A stretch of DNA of 64,000 bases from an uncultured Sphingobacteriales bacterium (GCA_937991535.1 CALKHN010000041.1:1-64000), one strand, 5' to 3'. Shown: positions 30,082 to 39,276, counted from the first letter of the stretch. Notes: generated by a model not told the origin, from the letters alone. Program-made: numbers and translations.

Positions 30082-31227
30082 TTATTTTTCAAATATTTCT
30101 ATTTCATTTTCATTGATTTTATATTGAAAGTTATTGGTGAGCTGCAAAGCCAGTAAGGCCTGTTGTATTGTTTCATTCTCAAAAATGCCCTTAAACCGGT
30201 AATGCAGTAATTTTTCATCCAGGATATTGATCTTTACATCATACCACCTTTCCATTTTATCGGCAAGTTGCCTGAAGCTGTCTCCATCAAATATGAGTTT
30301 ATTGTATCTCCATGAAGTTTCAGACATAAGGCTATCGGCCTTATTTCCCGGCAATGCTGCTATTGCTATGTTTTGCCCTGTTGCATAGGTTTTCTTTTTG
30401 TACGGGGCGCCGGCAACGGCCGGCTGCACATGGCTGTTTGATTCTTTATTAAATACCAGCTTTTCGTGGGGATGAAGAACAAATTTGGGTGCCGAAGGGT
30501 CATTTTTTTGTATCACTTCAATCATTCCCCTAACCAGTGTAGCTTCAATGGTAGCATCACCCGGGTAGGATTTTACATTAAAAGATGTGCCCAATACTTT
30601 AACGTCAATTGCGGAGGTATGCACTGTAAAGGGGCGAACGCTGTCTTTCACCACATCAAAAAATGCTTCCCCTTCCAATTGAACTTCTCTTATGCGGTTG
30701 TTAAAACCATCATGGTAGGTAAGCCTGCTGTCGGCATTCAGCCATACTTTCGACCCGTCGGGCAGAATTACTTTGGTTGACCTGCTGCCCTTTTCAGCTA
30801 TTATTTCATTTACTTGTTTTCGCGGGGAATGGGAGTTGCTCACCGGCTTTACTGTAAAGGTATATATCCACAAAGCGCCTCCCGCAGCTATCGTCGCTGC
30901 AGCATATATCCATTTTTTCCATGGCTTGCGGCGTAAAGGAATAAATAAGTTGTCGTAAGCGTACTCATGTTGTATTTCCGGTTCCGGAAAATGCGCCGGC
31001 ACATGAACAGCACAACTGATGATGCGATCAAAAACCTCCTGCGAATTATCGTCATCCAGCGACAAAGCATCGGGTTCCTGTTTCCAGTAGGCAGAAAGCA
31101 TTTCATATATATATTCATAGTCAAAATGCTCTCCCAGGAGCTCCTTCAACTCGCGTAACTCCCCCTCTGTTGCCTCTCCTGCCAATTTGCGGGCCACCAA
31201 TATGTATAACCGGCTATCCTGCTGCAT
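30082..31227 (-). CDS. FecR-family anti-sigma factor
   Basis: A 381-residue single-pass inner-membrane protein. The N-terminal cytoplasmic part (1-100) should hold the sigma factor. One membrane helix follows RRKPWKKW (about 105-123). The FecR domain then spans about 150-250 (ILPDGSKVWLNADSRLTYHDGF, VQLEGEAFFDVVKDSVRPF, VHTSAIDVKVLGTSFNVKSY), and the C-terminal DUF4974 domain about 305-378 (LIFDGDSFRQLADKMERWY, YRFKGIFENETIQQALLAL). It sits between the ECF sigma gene (109 bp upstream) and the STN-SusC gene and should relay the channel signal to that sigma factor. Confidence 0.95.
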   Translation of the reverse strand: MQQDSRLYILVARKLAGEATEGELRELKELLGEHFDYEYIYEMLSAYWKQEPDALSLDDDNSQEVFDRIISCAVHVPAHFPEPEIQHEYAYDNLFIPLRRKPWKKWIYAAATIAAGGALWIYTFTVKPVSNSHSPRKQVNEIIAEKGSRSTKVILPDGSKVWLNADSRLTYHDGFNNRIREVQLEGEAFFDVVKDSVRPFTVHTSAIDVKVLGTSFNVKSYPGDATIEATLVRGMIEVIQKNDPSAPKFVLHPHEKLVFNKESNSHVQPAVAGAPYKKKTYATGQNIAIAALPGNKADSLMSETSWRYNKLIFDGDSFRQLADKMERWYDVKINILDEKLLHYRFKGIFENETIQQALLALQLTNNFQYKINENEIEIFEK

Positions 31228-31336
31228 GAAATATTTACACTGTGATCATTAATAATGACAGGTAAATCGAACGTATCTACTAAAAGAAAAAATAATTTTT
31301 CCGAAAGCTTAAGCGAAGAAGTATAAAGTGAAGAGG

Positions 31337-31942
31337 TTATTCTTTGAATTTTAGCCCTTTGCAGTGAATGAGGGGATAATCAATTTCTGAACGAAGTCCC
31401 GTCATTATTTTCTTTATCGCGATTGCCATCTGCGCATCAATTGTATTTACCGAAATATTAAGTATCTCAGCTACTTCTTTATACTTCAGCTTGTCTTCCC
31501 GTACCAGTTTAAAAATAATTTTACAGCGGGGAGGAAGTTCATCAATGGCACGCTGAATTTTCCTGTGAAGTTCTGCTGTAATCATCAGTGCTTCAGGAGA
31601 ACTGGCTTCTGCCAGCTCAATATTAATATGATCAAAAGGCCGGGTAATGTTTTCTTTAGCTTCTTTAGCCAGGAAGTTGAGCGATGTATTTTTGGTTGCG
31701 GTGTACAAATACACTTTAATATTATGTATGCCGGAAAGGCTTTGTCTTATGTTCCATATTTTAATAAATACATCTTCCACAATTTCTTCCGCAGCTTCTT
31801 TGATTTTTACAATCGCAAAAGCAAAATGGAGCAGTTTCTTATAATAAGCGTCGTATAATTGCCTGAAAGACTGCTCATTGCCAGCAGCGATCTGTTGCAT
31901 TAACTGCCCAGCGGTATCTGTAATATCATTTCGGCTCTCCAT
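31337..31942 (-). CDS. ECF-type RNA polymerase sigma factor
   Basis: A 201-residue sigma factor from the ATG at 31942 (MESRNDITD); the frame extends 8 codons further. Sigma region 2 is seen in SFRQLYDAYYKKLLHFAF ... EEIVEDVFIKIWNIR (about 30-80), and region 4 in DELPPRCKIIFKLVREDKLKYKEVAEILNISVNTIDAQM (about 135-175). It belongs to the Bacteroidota FecR-associated ECF group. The FecR gene follows on the same strand, so it should be released when the SusC/FecR relay fires and then transcribe the SusC-SusD-GH30 genes. Its target promoter cannot be named from this one locus. Confidence 0.94.
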   Translation of the reverse strand: MESRNDITDTAGQLMQQIAAGNEQSFRQLYDAYYKKLLHFAFAIVKIKEAAEEIVEDVFIKIWNIRQSLSGIHNIKVYLYTATKNTSLNFLAKEAKENITRPFDHINIELAEASSPEALMITAELHRKIQRAIDELPPRCKIIFKLVREDKLKYKEVAEILNISVNTIDAQMAIAIKKIMTGLRSEIDYPLIHCKGLKFKE

Positions 31943-32076
31943 AAAAGCAATCGTCTGAATTGGCACATAACAATAAAAACCCGTAACTACAGGACAGTAT
32001 AGCTACTGCATTTGCTGCACAGTAACCATTGAACACCGATCAATCACAAAAAATATGTATGCAATATGGCAAAAGA

Positions 32077-32415
32077 TCAGCCACCTTTCAGTTTGTCATT
32101 CAGCCTATGCCTTTGGCCATCGCGTATGTTTTTCTTTTCAAAGTTCTTTTGCAGCGCAGCGGTTAAATCAACGCCTGTTTGATTGGCCAGGCACAGCAAT
32201 ACCCACAATACATCCGCCATTTCATCAGACAAATCCTTTTCTTTATCGCTTTCTTTGAACGACTGCTCTCCGTATATGCGAACCATTAACCGCGACAGCT
32301 CCCCTACTTCTTCCATTAATATCCCCAGGTTGGTGAGTTCGCCAAAATAGCGTACGCCTGCTGTGTTTATCCAATCATGAACCTGTTGCTGGGCCTGCTG
32401 TAGTGTTATTTCCAT
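32077..32415 (-). CDS. MazG-like nucleotide pyrophosphohydrolase
   Basis: A 112-residue all-alpha protein of the MazG/dUTPase-like superfamily, expected to hydrolyse a (d)NTP to NMP and pyrophosphate. The metal-binding motif EEVGELSRLM (about 35-44) and the second acidic pair DEMADVLWVLLCLAN (about 64-78) match the EExxE ... ExxD pattern. The length fits single-domain members rather than the 260-residue MazG. It stands alone. It is probably a house-cleaning enzyme; the substrate is not deducible. Confidence 0.88.
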   Translation of the reverse strand: MEITLQQAQQQVHDWINTAGVRYFGELTNLGILMEEVGELSRLMVRIYGEQSFKESDKEKDLSDEMADVLWVLLCLANQTGVDLTAALQKNFEKKNIRDGQRHRLNDKLKGG

Positions 32416-32700
32416 AAAGGAGAATTAAAGACCAAAGATACAGAAAGCCAAATCCGAATACAAAAGCCCGAAATTCTAATACAAAAACCAGGCGTGCGGG
32501 ACGGAATTCCAGGAGAGGTGAAAAGAGAGAAGTGAAAGAAAAAGTATTCATTCAATCGGTGGGCGTATTTCACCTGACCTGATCGCTTATTACTACAACG
32601 GATATTCCCTGCATCCTGTAACCTGTAACCTGCAACCTGTATCAATCTCAAATTTCAAATCCGCTCTGTTACAAACTATAAACAACAAACCATAAATCTC

Positions 32701-35196
32701 CTAAAACACCACCCGGAAGCTTCCAAAAATGCCAAAGCGTTCGAATGTTTTTTCAGGCAAAGGACGCGGCAATACTTTCCAGATAAAATCGAGCCGGAAT
32801 ATCTTAAAAATATTATCAACGCCTGTCCCAATCTCCATATAGGGTTTGCCTTCAAGACTTTTAAATCCATGTTCTCCATTGCCAAAATTATAATCTTTAT
32901 TGGCCTGGCTCACATCGCCCCAAAATACTTTAGCGCTCCAAAACTGCCTGAACTTCAATATCCTTGTTAAGGGGATAAAGCGAAATAAACCATTGCCAAT
33001 ATTGTGCTCCACATTTATGCCCGCATACCAGTCTGTTAAATACTCGTAACGCGTCATCATGTTGAAAGCGTATTTATTATAATACCACAAATTATTCCCC
33101 GGCGGAATTTCAAGCAGCGTATAAGGCAGGGTGCCAAATACTTTACCGGCATAGGCGTTGTAATAAATACTGCCGAAGGGCGATATTTTTTTGTAATCTG
33201 AAATGCTGCCACCCAATTTGTGATAATTATAGCTGCTTCCGAATACGCCCGATATGCCTTTTGAATAATGCCCTTCCACAATCGGGTAATCGCTGCCAAT
33301 ACTGATCCGGTAAAAATTGCCGTCTAAAAATTTCTCTAAGTAAGCAAAACGCAGTTTAATTCCCATTTCAAAGCTATTCAGCGACTCACCGCCATTTGCC
33401 GTAGGAAAACTGTCTTTTAAAGGAAGATTGGACAATGGGGTAGACCGCCTGCGCATCCCATTTAATGTAACCGAAAAGCCACTGTTCCATTCCTTGAAAT
33501 ACTCCAGTTTTTCCTGCTCAATTTTCATATACCTGAGCGGTATATTGGGTTTTCGTAAGGCTATGGCAAATAAATTATCGCTTCCTACTTCATCGTAATA
33601 AACCTGACCATTGTCAATATCATTAATAAAGGCTGCCATTAACGTGGAGCGTGGCGATTTATTAAAAAGGTATAAACTCTGGAACCTGCCTTTCCATTTT
33701 TGATCGGCAAAACCATAGGCCAGGTAACCGGTGAGATAGATCTTTTTATTAAATCCGGTATTGGTTCCCAAATCAAACCGTAACCTCAACCCTTCATACG
33801 CATTGGCCGTAATCCAGTTGTACCATGGACCAATTTCATAATTGCCTACATTTTTATATCCTGTACCAATAAAATATACCAGGTCTGTAAATCGTTGAAA
33901 GCTGGGCATTTCCATAAGGGTGTCAATCATCTTATAAATACCCTTTTCAGTTTTTGTCAATTGCTCATGCCTGGCATTCTGCCAATATGCATCGGAGTGT
34001 TTGGATGCTGAATCGGCCATCACCACTTCTTCCTTCAGCTTATTTTTTTCAAGTGCGTTTGTTACCGATGTATCATTCACATAAATCTTGCGGTAAGTAC
34101 TGGTTTTCCGTCCAATAAAATTCAAGCGGTTTTTATCCAAAAAAATAAAGTCGGCTACAAATTTATCCTTCGACAAAAACCATACAGAGTCATTAATCAA
34201 CTGGTATTCCTGAACAAGATCGAGCTTTTTAACAAAATTCAGGTTGGCCAGCTCTGAAACCCGAAGGTTCATTTTCATTACCGCATACGACGAGTCGGCT
34301 ATCCACGCATCGCCTATAAAAGTATTTTCGCCCTTGTGCTTTGGTGTAAACAAAAAATGGAAGAACCGCCTTCCTCCTATATACTGTGTATCCGGAACGC
34401 GGTAATGATAGTAAGCGGAGCCGTAATCGCTGATAGGGCTAACAAAGTCTTTATCAAAAACCGGTATAAAGTTTTTATACACATTTACGTTTTGGTACAT
34501 ACCACCCAGCATCTTACTTATGCTGGGGTTATTGAATCCCATGGTTTTAACGGCTTTAAGTTCCTCTCTCGTTTTTTGGGGCCTTCTTTGATAGTAATAA
34601 TCCGAAAGCGATTCGGTTAAATATAGCGGCAAAATAGGCTTGGTTTCACTTGTGGAGTCAATATTTTTATAAATAACAGACTTGAAGGGTTTCAGCAATG
34701 GAAACTTAATCAGCTTGTTATTTGCCGCATCGTTGAGATCCGCTTCAAGCTTGTTGTACAATTCGTAGGAGAAATTGTCAAATCTGGCGCGGTCATTAAA
34801 TTGTTTGTGCTGTACTATTTTACGCCACATGATCATTCCTTTGCCGATCTTGCTTTTTATGATCACTTCCGCATTGCTTTTCCCTCTTTCCATTTCAATG
34901 ATCACCTGAATTTCCTCCAGCGTAGTGTCTATGGGTAAAGCATAGTCTTCAAAACCCACAAAAGTAACCATAAGCGTGTCGGAAGGCCAGCGGGAAAGCG
35001 TAAAAGAAAAATGACCTGCGGAGTCGCTCAGGGCGCCAATGGTGGTGTTTTTGAATTCAAGCGATGCAAAAGGGATCCGCTCTTCACTGTGCGAATCCTG
35101 AATATGCCCGGATATTTTTTTAACCTGCGCCGAAGCACTGAATGTAAAAACGGACAAAAATATAATGCTACCAGTAATCAACCCTTTCCAACCCAT
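32701..35196 (-). CDS. DUF5686 / carboxypeptidase-regulatory-like outer-membrane protein
   Basis: An 831-residue predicted outer-membrane protein from the ATG at 35196 (MGWKGL); the frame extends 13 codons further. After a signal peptide ending SASAQ it has a carboxypeptidase-regulatory-like Ig-type domain (KKISGHIQDSHSEERIPFAS, about 25-105), then the DUF5686 region (GKGMIMWRKIVQHKQFNDRARFDNFSYELYNKLEADL) and a long C-terminal stretch of alternating aromatic beta-strands ending FGSFRVVF, consistent with a TonB-receptor-like barrel without a plug. This family is widespread in Bacteroidota with no established function. It is divergent from the CreD cluster. Confidence 0.88.
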   Translation of the reverse strand: MGWKGLITGSIIFLSVFTFSASAQVKKISGHIQDSHSEERIPFASLEFKNTTIGALSDSAGHFSFTLSRWPSDTLMVTFVGFEDYALPIDTTLEEIQVIIEMERGKSNAEVIIKSKIGKGMIMWRKIVQHKQFNDRARFDNFSYELYNKLEADLNDAANNKLIKFPLLKPFKSVIYKNIDSTSETKPILPLYLTESLSDYYYQRRPQKTREELKAVKTMGFNNPSISKMLGGMYQNVNVYKNFIPVFDKDFVSPISDYGSAYYHYRVPDTQYIGGRRFFHFLFTPKHKGENTFIGDAWIADSSYAVMKMNLRVSELANLNFVKKLDLVQEYQLINDSVWFLSKDKFVADFIFLDKNRLNFIGRKTSTYRKIYVNDTSVTNALEKNKLKEEVVMADSASKHSDAYWQNARHEQLTKTEKGIYKMIDTLMEMPSFQRFTDLVYFIGTGYKNVGNYEIGPWYNWITANAYEGLRLRFDLGTNTGFNKKIYLTGYLAYGFADQKWKGRFQSLYLFNKSPRSTLMAAFINDIDNGQVYYDEVGSDNLFAIALRKPNIPLRYMKIEQEKLEYFKEWNSGFSVTLNGMRRRSTPLSNLPLKDSFPTANGGESLNSFEMGIKLRFAYLEKFLDGNFYRISIGSDYPIVEGHYSKGISGVFGSSYNYHKLGGSISDYKKISPFGSIYYNAYAGKVFGTLPYTLLEIPPGNNLWYYNKYAFNMMTRYEYLTDWYAGINVEHNIGNGLFRFIPLTRILKFRQFWSAKVFWGDVSQANKDYNFGNGEHGFKSLEGKPYMEIGTGVDNIFKIFRLDFIWKVLPRPLPEKTFERFGIFGSFRVVF

Positions 35197-35273
35197 ATGC
35201 GCAAAAGTAAATACACTGCAATGTATAACGTACAATAGTTCTATATATCAAAAAACAAATAATTATAAAAAAG

Positions 35274-35316
35274 TTTGCAGATACCAGTTTTTAATACTTA
35301 CTTTGAATTTCAAAGT
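35274..35316 (+). promoter_or_regulatory. Promoter with overlapping palindromic operator (6-TM/wHTH/creD/dgkA cluster)
   Basis: A TTTG box (35274-35277), a 20-nt spacer, then TTACTTTG (35298-35305), close to the Bacteroidota TTTG/TAnnTTTG promoter. The -7 box overlaps a perfect inverted repeat ACTTTGAA-T-TTCAAAGT (35300-35316), so a bound dimer would block RNA polymerase. The start codon follows at 35324. The same palindrome recurs before creD (36313-36328). Confidence 0.7.
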
Positions 35317-35323
35317 ACTTTTT

Positions 35324-35950
35324 ATGGAGCAAGAACATTCTGCACTGCATACTTTAAAAGATATAAAACAAATGATGGAGCGCAGCAGCCGTTTTATTAG
35401 CCTGAGCGGATTAAGCGGTGTGGCCGCAGGCATTTGCGCATTAGCCGGCGCCTGGTTTGCTCACCGGGTTATTACTGGTAAAGAGCCGGAAAGCTATGAT
35501 TACGATAGCCTCACGATTGGCAATATGCTAAGATACAAGCTCTTTATTATTGCCTTGCTTACGTTGGGTTTCGCCATAATAACAGCCTTTTTGTTTACCT
35601 ACACCAAAAGTAAAAAAAACAATATTCCCATTTGGAGCACAGCCACCAGAAGACTGATGCTTAATTTTTGCATCCCGTTAGTAGCTGGTGGAATGTTTTT
35701 ACTGCGCATGTTGGAACTGGGGTATTTTGAACTGATCACTCCGGGTTGCCTTTTGTTTTATGGACTAGCGCTTGTGAATGCCAGTAAGTATACCCTGGGT
35801 GAAATAAGGTATTTGGGATATGCTCAAATTACATTGGGATTGATCAGTTGCTGGCTCCCTGAATCTAGCCTGGCCTTCTGGACCCTTGGATTTGGTGTAT
35901 TGCATATTGTTTATGGCGTGGCAATGTGGTGGAAATATGATAAAAGATAA
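35324..35950 (+). CDS. Six-helix membrane protein of unknown function
   Basis: A 208-residue protein from the ATG at 35324 (MEQEHSALHTLKDIKQMMERSS); the frame opens far upstream, but that part crosses the promoter and palindrome. A polar N-terminal helix (1-25) is followed by about six hydrophobic segments: LSGLSGVAAGICALAGAWFA, KLFIIALLTLGFAIITAFLF, FCIPLVAGGMFLLRML, ITPGCLLFYGLALVNAS, YAQITLGLISCWL and LGFGVLHIVYGVAMWW. I recognise no catalytic motif. Proteins of this shape are common in front of a small winged-helix regulator in Bacteroidota. It is the first gene of the CreD cluster, 47 bp ahead of the regulator. Confidence 0.8.
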   Translation: MEQEHSALHTLKDIKQMMERSSRFISLSGLSGVAAGICALAGAWFAHRVITGKEPESYDYDSLTIGNMLRYKLFIIALLTLGFAIITAFLFTYTKSKKNNIPIWSTATRRLMLNFCIPLVAGGMFLLRMLELGYFELITPGCLLFYGLALVNASKYTLGEIRYLGYAQITLGLISCWLPESSLAFWTLGFGVLHIVYGVAMWWKYDKR

Positions 35951-35997
35951 AAGACGCAGGGCATTTCCGGCACTGCTTCAATCTTTAAAAAAATGGA

Positions 35998-36297
35998 ATG
36001 AAAAATCCGATAGAAAATTTAAATAAAATATTTGACAGCCGCATACGGTTGGGTATCATGAGTTCACTTATGGTGAATGAAGATCTTAATTTTAACCAGT
36101 TAAAAGAGATCATAGGCGTTACCGACGGCAACCTGGCATCCCATTTAAAAACCCTGGAAGAAAATGAATACATTAAAGTGCAAAAAGGGTTTATTGGCAG
36201 AAAAACCAATACCACTTATGCCGTTACCCAAAATGGAGAGAGGGCTTTTAAACAACACTTAGAAGGGTTGGGGCAGATGATCAGGTTATTAGAATAA
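35998..36297 (+). CDS. Winged-helix transcriptional regulator (HTH_34-like)
   Basis: A 99-residue single-domain regulator. It opens with IFDSRIRLGIMSSLM, the recognition helix region is LKEIIGVTDGNLASHLKTLEENEYIKVQKGF (about 36-66), and the wing is KTNTTYAVTQNGERAFKQHL. It is of the ArsR/MarR-like HTH_34 kind, with no ligand domain. It lies between two genes that each carry the same palindrome in their leader, so it is the obvious candidate for the dimer that reads that site and represses the whole cluster, itself included. That role is inferred. Confidence 0.88.
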   Translation: MKNPIENLNKIFDSRIRLGIMSSLMVNEDLNFNQLKEIIGVTDGNLASHLKTLEENEYIKVQKGFIGRKTNTTYAVTQNGERAFKQHLEGLGQMIRLLE

Positions 36298-36312
36298 TTT
36301 TTTTCTTCAAAT

Positions 36313-36328
36313 ACTTTGAACTTCAAAG
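36313..36328 (+). promoter_or_regulatory. Second copy of the cluster palindrome, upstream of creD
   Basis: ACTTTGAA-C-TTCAAAGC matches 15 of the 17 positions of the site at 35300-35316 and keeps 7 of 8 symmetric pairs. It lies 21 bp upstream of the creD start codon and overlaps ATACTTTG, a -7-like box. I see no clear TTTG at the -33 distance, so this internal promoter would be weaker than the first. Confidence 0.65.
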
Positions 36329-36349
36329 CACTTTTAAAAAATAACAATC

Positions 36350-37666
36350 ATGGATTCTGCAAGCACATCTCATTTTCTATCTGCCAACAGGCTCACCATT
36401 AAGGGCATTATCGTAGCCTGTTTGATACTCATTATGCTTATACCCACTGTATTTGTGATGAACCTTGTGAACGAAAGAGCGGATCGTCAGGAAACCGTTG
36501 CCAAAGAAGTAAGTTCCAAATGGGCGACACAACAAACGGTTACCGGCCCGGTACTTGTAATACCTTACAAGGAAAGCATTCAATCGGAAGATGGGAAAAC
36601 AACAGTGCATAAAAAATATGCTTACTTTTTGCCCGACCAGCTAAGGATAAATGGGGTATTGCAACCAGAGATAAGGCACAGAAGCATATACAATATTGTT
36701 GTGTACGAGGCAGACATGCAGATAGAGGGCTATTTTGGTCCGGCACAAACCGAAGGACTGCATATTGCAAAGGAGGATTTACAAATGCAGGAAGCATTTG
36801 TTTGCATCGGGCTGAGTGATTTCAGAGGTATTGAAGACCAGTTAAGCCTTTTATGGAATGACAGCAGCCATATTTTTAATGCAGGCATGCCGGATGACCG
36901 CATCATAAAAAACGGGTTAAACACTCCTGTTGCACTGAATGATGATGACCTTACAAAATCAAATACGTTTAAACTGCAATTGCATCTACGGGGCTCCGAA
37001 AATTTGTCTTTCACCCCTGTGGGCAAAACCACAAATGTGAATATCGCTTCCATATGGAACAATCCTTCTTTTGATGGAAACTTTTTACCCGTAAATCCGC
37101 CGCAAATAACCGAAAAGGGATTTAACGCCGAATGGAAGGTGCAGCATTTAAACCGGAACTATCCCCAAAGCTGGAAGGATAGCAATTATGATATAGCGGA
37201 TTCGCGGTTTGGCATCACGCTTTTGCAACCGGTTGATTCGTATTCAAAAACCATGCGCTCCGCTAAATATGCCATCCTTTTTATCGCGCTCACCTTTGGA
37301 TTGTATTTTTTTATTGAAATATTGCAAAAAAGAACTGTTCATCCCATTCAGTATGTGCTGGTAGGACTGGCATTAAGCATTTTCTACACCTTATTGCTAT
37401 CCATATCCGAATACATCCGGTTTAACATAGCATACTCCATAGCGGCTGCTGCAACAGTGGCACTCATCACCCTTTATACAAAAAGCGTATTTCATAAATG
37501 GAAGATCGCAATGTTGTTTGGCATTATGCTTACCATGCTGTATACATTTATTTTTGTATTGCTTCAGCTCCAGGATGGCGCCTTGCTTTTTGGAAGCATT
37601 GGTTTATTTATAGTTTTGGCCTCAGTAATGTACTATTCGCGAAGAATAAACTGGTACGGATCATGA
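36350..37666 (+). CDS. creD: Cell-envelope integrity protein CreD
   Basis: A 438-residue inner-membrane protein matching the length of E. coli CreD (450). An N-terminal helix (about 17-38, GIIVACLILIMLIPTVFVMNLV) is followed by a large periplasmic beta-rich domain with the CreD hallmarks ERADRQETVAKEVSSKWATQQTVTGPVLVIPY, HKKYAYFLPDQLRINGVLQPE and ADSRFGITLLQPVDSYSKTMRSAKYAILFI. Four or five C-terminal helices follow (YFFIEIL to SVMYYSRRI). In enterobacteria CreD is controlled by CreBC and affects envelope and beta-lactam responses; here control appears to rest on the local winged-helix protein. It overlaps dgkA by 4 bp (ATGA). Confidence 0.93.
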   Translation: MDSASTSHFLSANRLTIKGIIVACLILIMLIPTVFVMNLVNERADRQETVAKEVSSKWATQQTVTGPVLVIPYKESIQSEDGKTTVHKKYAYFLPDQLRINGVLQPEIRHRSIYNIVVYEADMQIEGYFGPAQTEGLHIAKEDLQMQEAFVCIGLSDFRGIEDQLSLLWNDSSHIFNAGMPDDRIIKNGLNTPVALNDDDLTKSNTFKLQLHLRGSENLSFTPVGKTTNVNIASIWNNPSFDGNFLPVNPPQITEKGFNAEWKVQHLNRNYPQSWKDSNYDIADSRFGITLLQPVDSYSKTMRSAKYAILFIALTFGLYFFIEILQKRTVHPIQYVLVGLALSIFYTLLLSISEYIRFNIAYSIAAAATVALITLYTKSVFHKWKIAMLFGIMLTMLYTFIFVLLQLQDGALLFGSIGLFIVLASVMYYSRRINWYGS

Positions 37667-38016
37667 AATTCATTCAATCCCTGCAATTTGCCATAACAGG
37701 CATCGCTGCCTTTTTCCGGAACGAAACAAACGGGCAGATCCAATTGGGCGCGGCAATAATAGCGGTAATCCTGGGATGGATATTTCAAATTGCTCCTATG
37801 GAATGGCTGGTTGTTGTGCTTTGTATAACAATGGTACTAACACTTGAAATGATAAATACCGCTATAGAAAAATTATGCGATGTGATGCATCCCGGTTATC
37901 ACCCGCAAATTAAGATTATAAAAGACATAGCTGCCGGGGCAGTATTGTGTGCCGCCATTGGCAGTGTAATTGCCGGAGCTATTGTTTTCTTACCAAAAAT
38001 TATTTCATTTTTTTAA
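37663..38016 (+). CDS. dgkA: Diacylglycerol kinase (undecaprenol kinase-like) DgkA family
   Basis: A 117-residue integral membrane lipid kinase with three helices, phosphorylating diacylglycerol or undecaprenol with ATP. The family signature TLEMINTAIEKLCDVM (about 60-75), the N-terminal RNETNGQIQLGAA and HPQIKIIKDIAAGAVLCAA are all visible. The start ATG lies inside the creD stop (ATGA overlap), so translation is coupled; the longer open frame from 37498 is the creD reading out of frame. Together with CreD it suggests an envelope-maintenance role for the cluster. Confidence 0.93.
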   Translation: MKFIQSLQFAITGIAAFFRNETNGQIQLGAAIIAVILGWIFQIAPMEWLVVVLCITMVLTLEMINTAIEKLCDVMHPGYHPQIKIIKDIAAGAVLCAAIGSVIAGAIVFLPKIISFF

Positions 38017-38108
38017 GACTGGATATGAAAAAATACAACCCTTAACGGGAATGATATTGAAATATTTAAGTTATCGCTATTGCGTATTAAGCATTAGAAA
38101 CTTACGGA

Positions 38109-39212
38109 CTATTTTTTATGTTTTCTACCCCACCAATATAAAAACCCGGTAACCGGAAGACTGGTAACAATTACTGCTATGAAAAAAAGTATTACCCTGC
38201 CCGGAAATCCGAAAATGGCGCCTGTATGAATATCGTAGTTCATACGTTTGATATAATCGGCAGTGGTACTTGCATCTGTATAATTTCCCCATACATAGGC
38301 GCCTGGAAACGCTTTTCCATTGAATGGATCAAAATAGCGGAAGTCTGTTTTGTATAATGTTTCTTTTTCAGGATTGGCTCTTACCAGGATTGCACCGTTT
38401 TTGGTGGAAGGCAATACAAACATCAACGATGCATACTTTTCATAAAGATCCGGTGCTACCTGTTTCCAAACCAGGTCAATGGCCGCTGCACGTTTACCGG
38501 CAATCCCTGTTGAATCGGAAATTGGCGGACTTGTTTGAACAGTGGAATGCTCAAAACCTGTATACTTATAAACAAGACCTGCGAAAGCTTTCCATGTAAA
38601 CATTAAACCGGTAAGCGCTGAGAATATTACGATCCAGCTAATGTAAAATCCCAACACCTTGTGCAAGTCGTAATTCAATCGTTTGGGGGAGGCTTTCCAC
38701 ATGATTTTAAAACCATGTTTTGCATTTTTGGTTTTCCGGGGCCACCATAAAATCATCCCTGAAATCAACATAAAAATAAAAATAACCGTATTCCAGCGTA
38801 TAACGTAATGCCCATGAGGAATCAACAGCGTTCGGTGTATTTGCAAAACAACACTCAAAAAATCTTTCCCATTATCGCGCACTTTTAAAACCTTTCCATT
38901 ATAAGGATTGATAAAAACAGCATAACTGTATACATCCGCTTTTGTAAACAAAACCATAACAGCCTTGTCTCTTGCATCATAATAAATTCTTTGCAGTGAC
39001 TTACCAGGTAATTGATCCTCAGCAATCTGCTGTATACGGGCGGGTGGTAAAAACGGTTTGCCTTCCTGCTTAACCCACCGGCAGGGCTGCATATTTTGCA
39101 GTTCAGGAGCAAAACAATATACAGCACCGGTTAGCCCCACAATAAATACAATAAGGCCACTGGAAAGGCCCAGCCACAAATGAAGTTTCCCAAATATTTT
39201 CTTTAATGTCAT
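38109..39212 (-). CDS. PepSY-associated transmembrane (PiuB-like) protein
   Basis: A 367-residue inner-membrane protein (start ATG 39212, MTLKKIFGKLHLWLG; 7 further codons lie upstream). Four helices: LWLGLSSGLIVFIVGLTGAVYCF, VIRWNTVIFIFMLISGMILWW, LHKVLGFYISWIVIFSALTGLMF and the C-terminal VILFFIAVIVTSLPVTGFLYWW. PepSY-type periplasmic stretches lie between them and conserved histidines are present (KLHLWLG, YDLHKVLGF, YDIHTGAIFGFPG). Such proteins accompany siderophore receptors and are linked to ferric-siderophore reduction or heme handling. It lies 64 bp downstream of the truncated TonB receptor, as expected for an iron-uptake operon that has lost its first gene's front. Confidence 0.9.
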   Translation of the reverse strand: MTLKKIFGKLHLWLGLSSGLIVFIVGLTGAVYCFAPELQNMQPCRWVKQEGKPFLPPARIQQIAEDQLPGKSLQRIYYDARDKAVMVLFTKADVYSYAVFINPYNGKVLKVRDNGKDFLSVVLQIHRTLLIPHGHYVIRWNTVIFIFMLISGMILWWPRKTKNAKHGFKIMWKASPKRLNYDLHKVLGFYISWIVIFSALTGLMFTWKAFAGLVYKYTGFEHSTVQTSPPISDSTGIAGKRAAAIDLVWKQVAPDLYEKYASLMFVLPSTKNGAILVRANPEKETLYKTDFRYFDPFNGKAFPGAYVWGNYTDASTTADYIKRMNYDIHTGAIFGFPGRVILFFIAVIVTSLPVTGFLYWWGRKHKK

Positions 39213-39276
39213 ATTGCTTTTATATGAAACCAATAGTCCCGGCTTCCGGGACTATCCATCATATCCATGATTAAAG

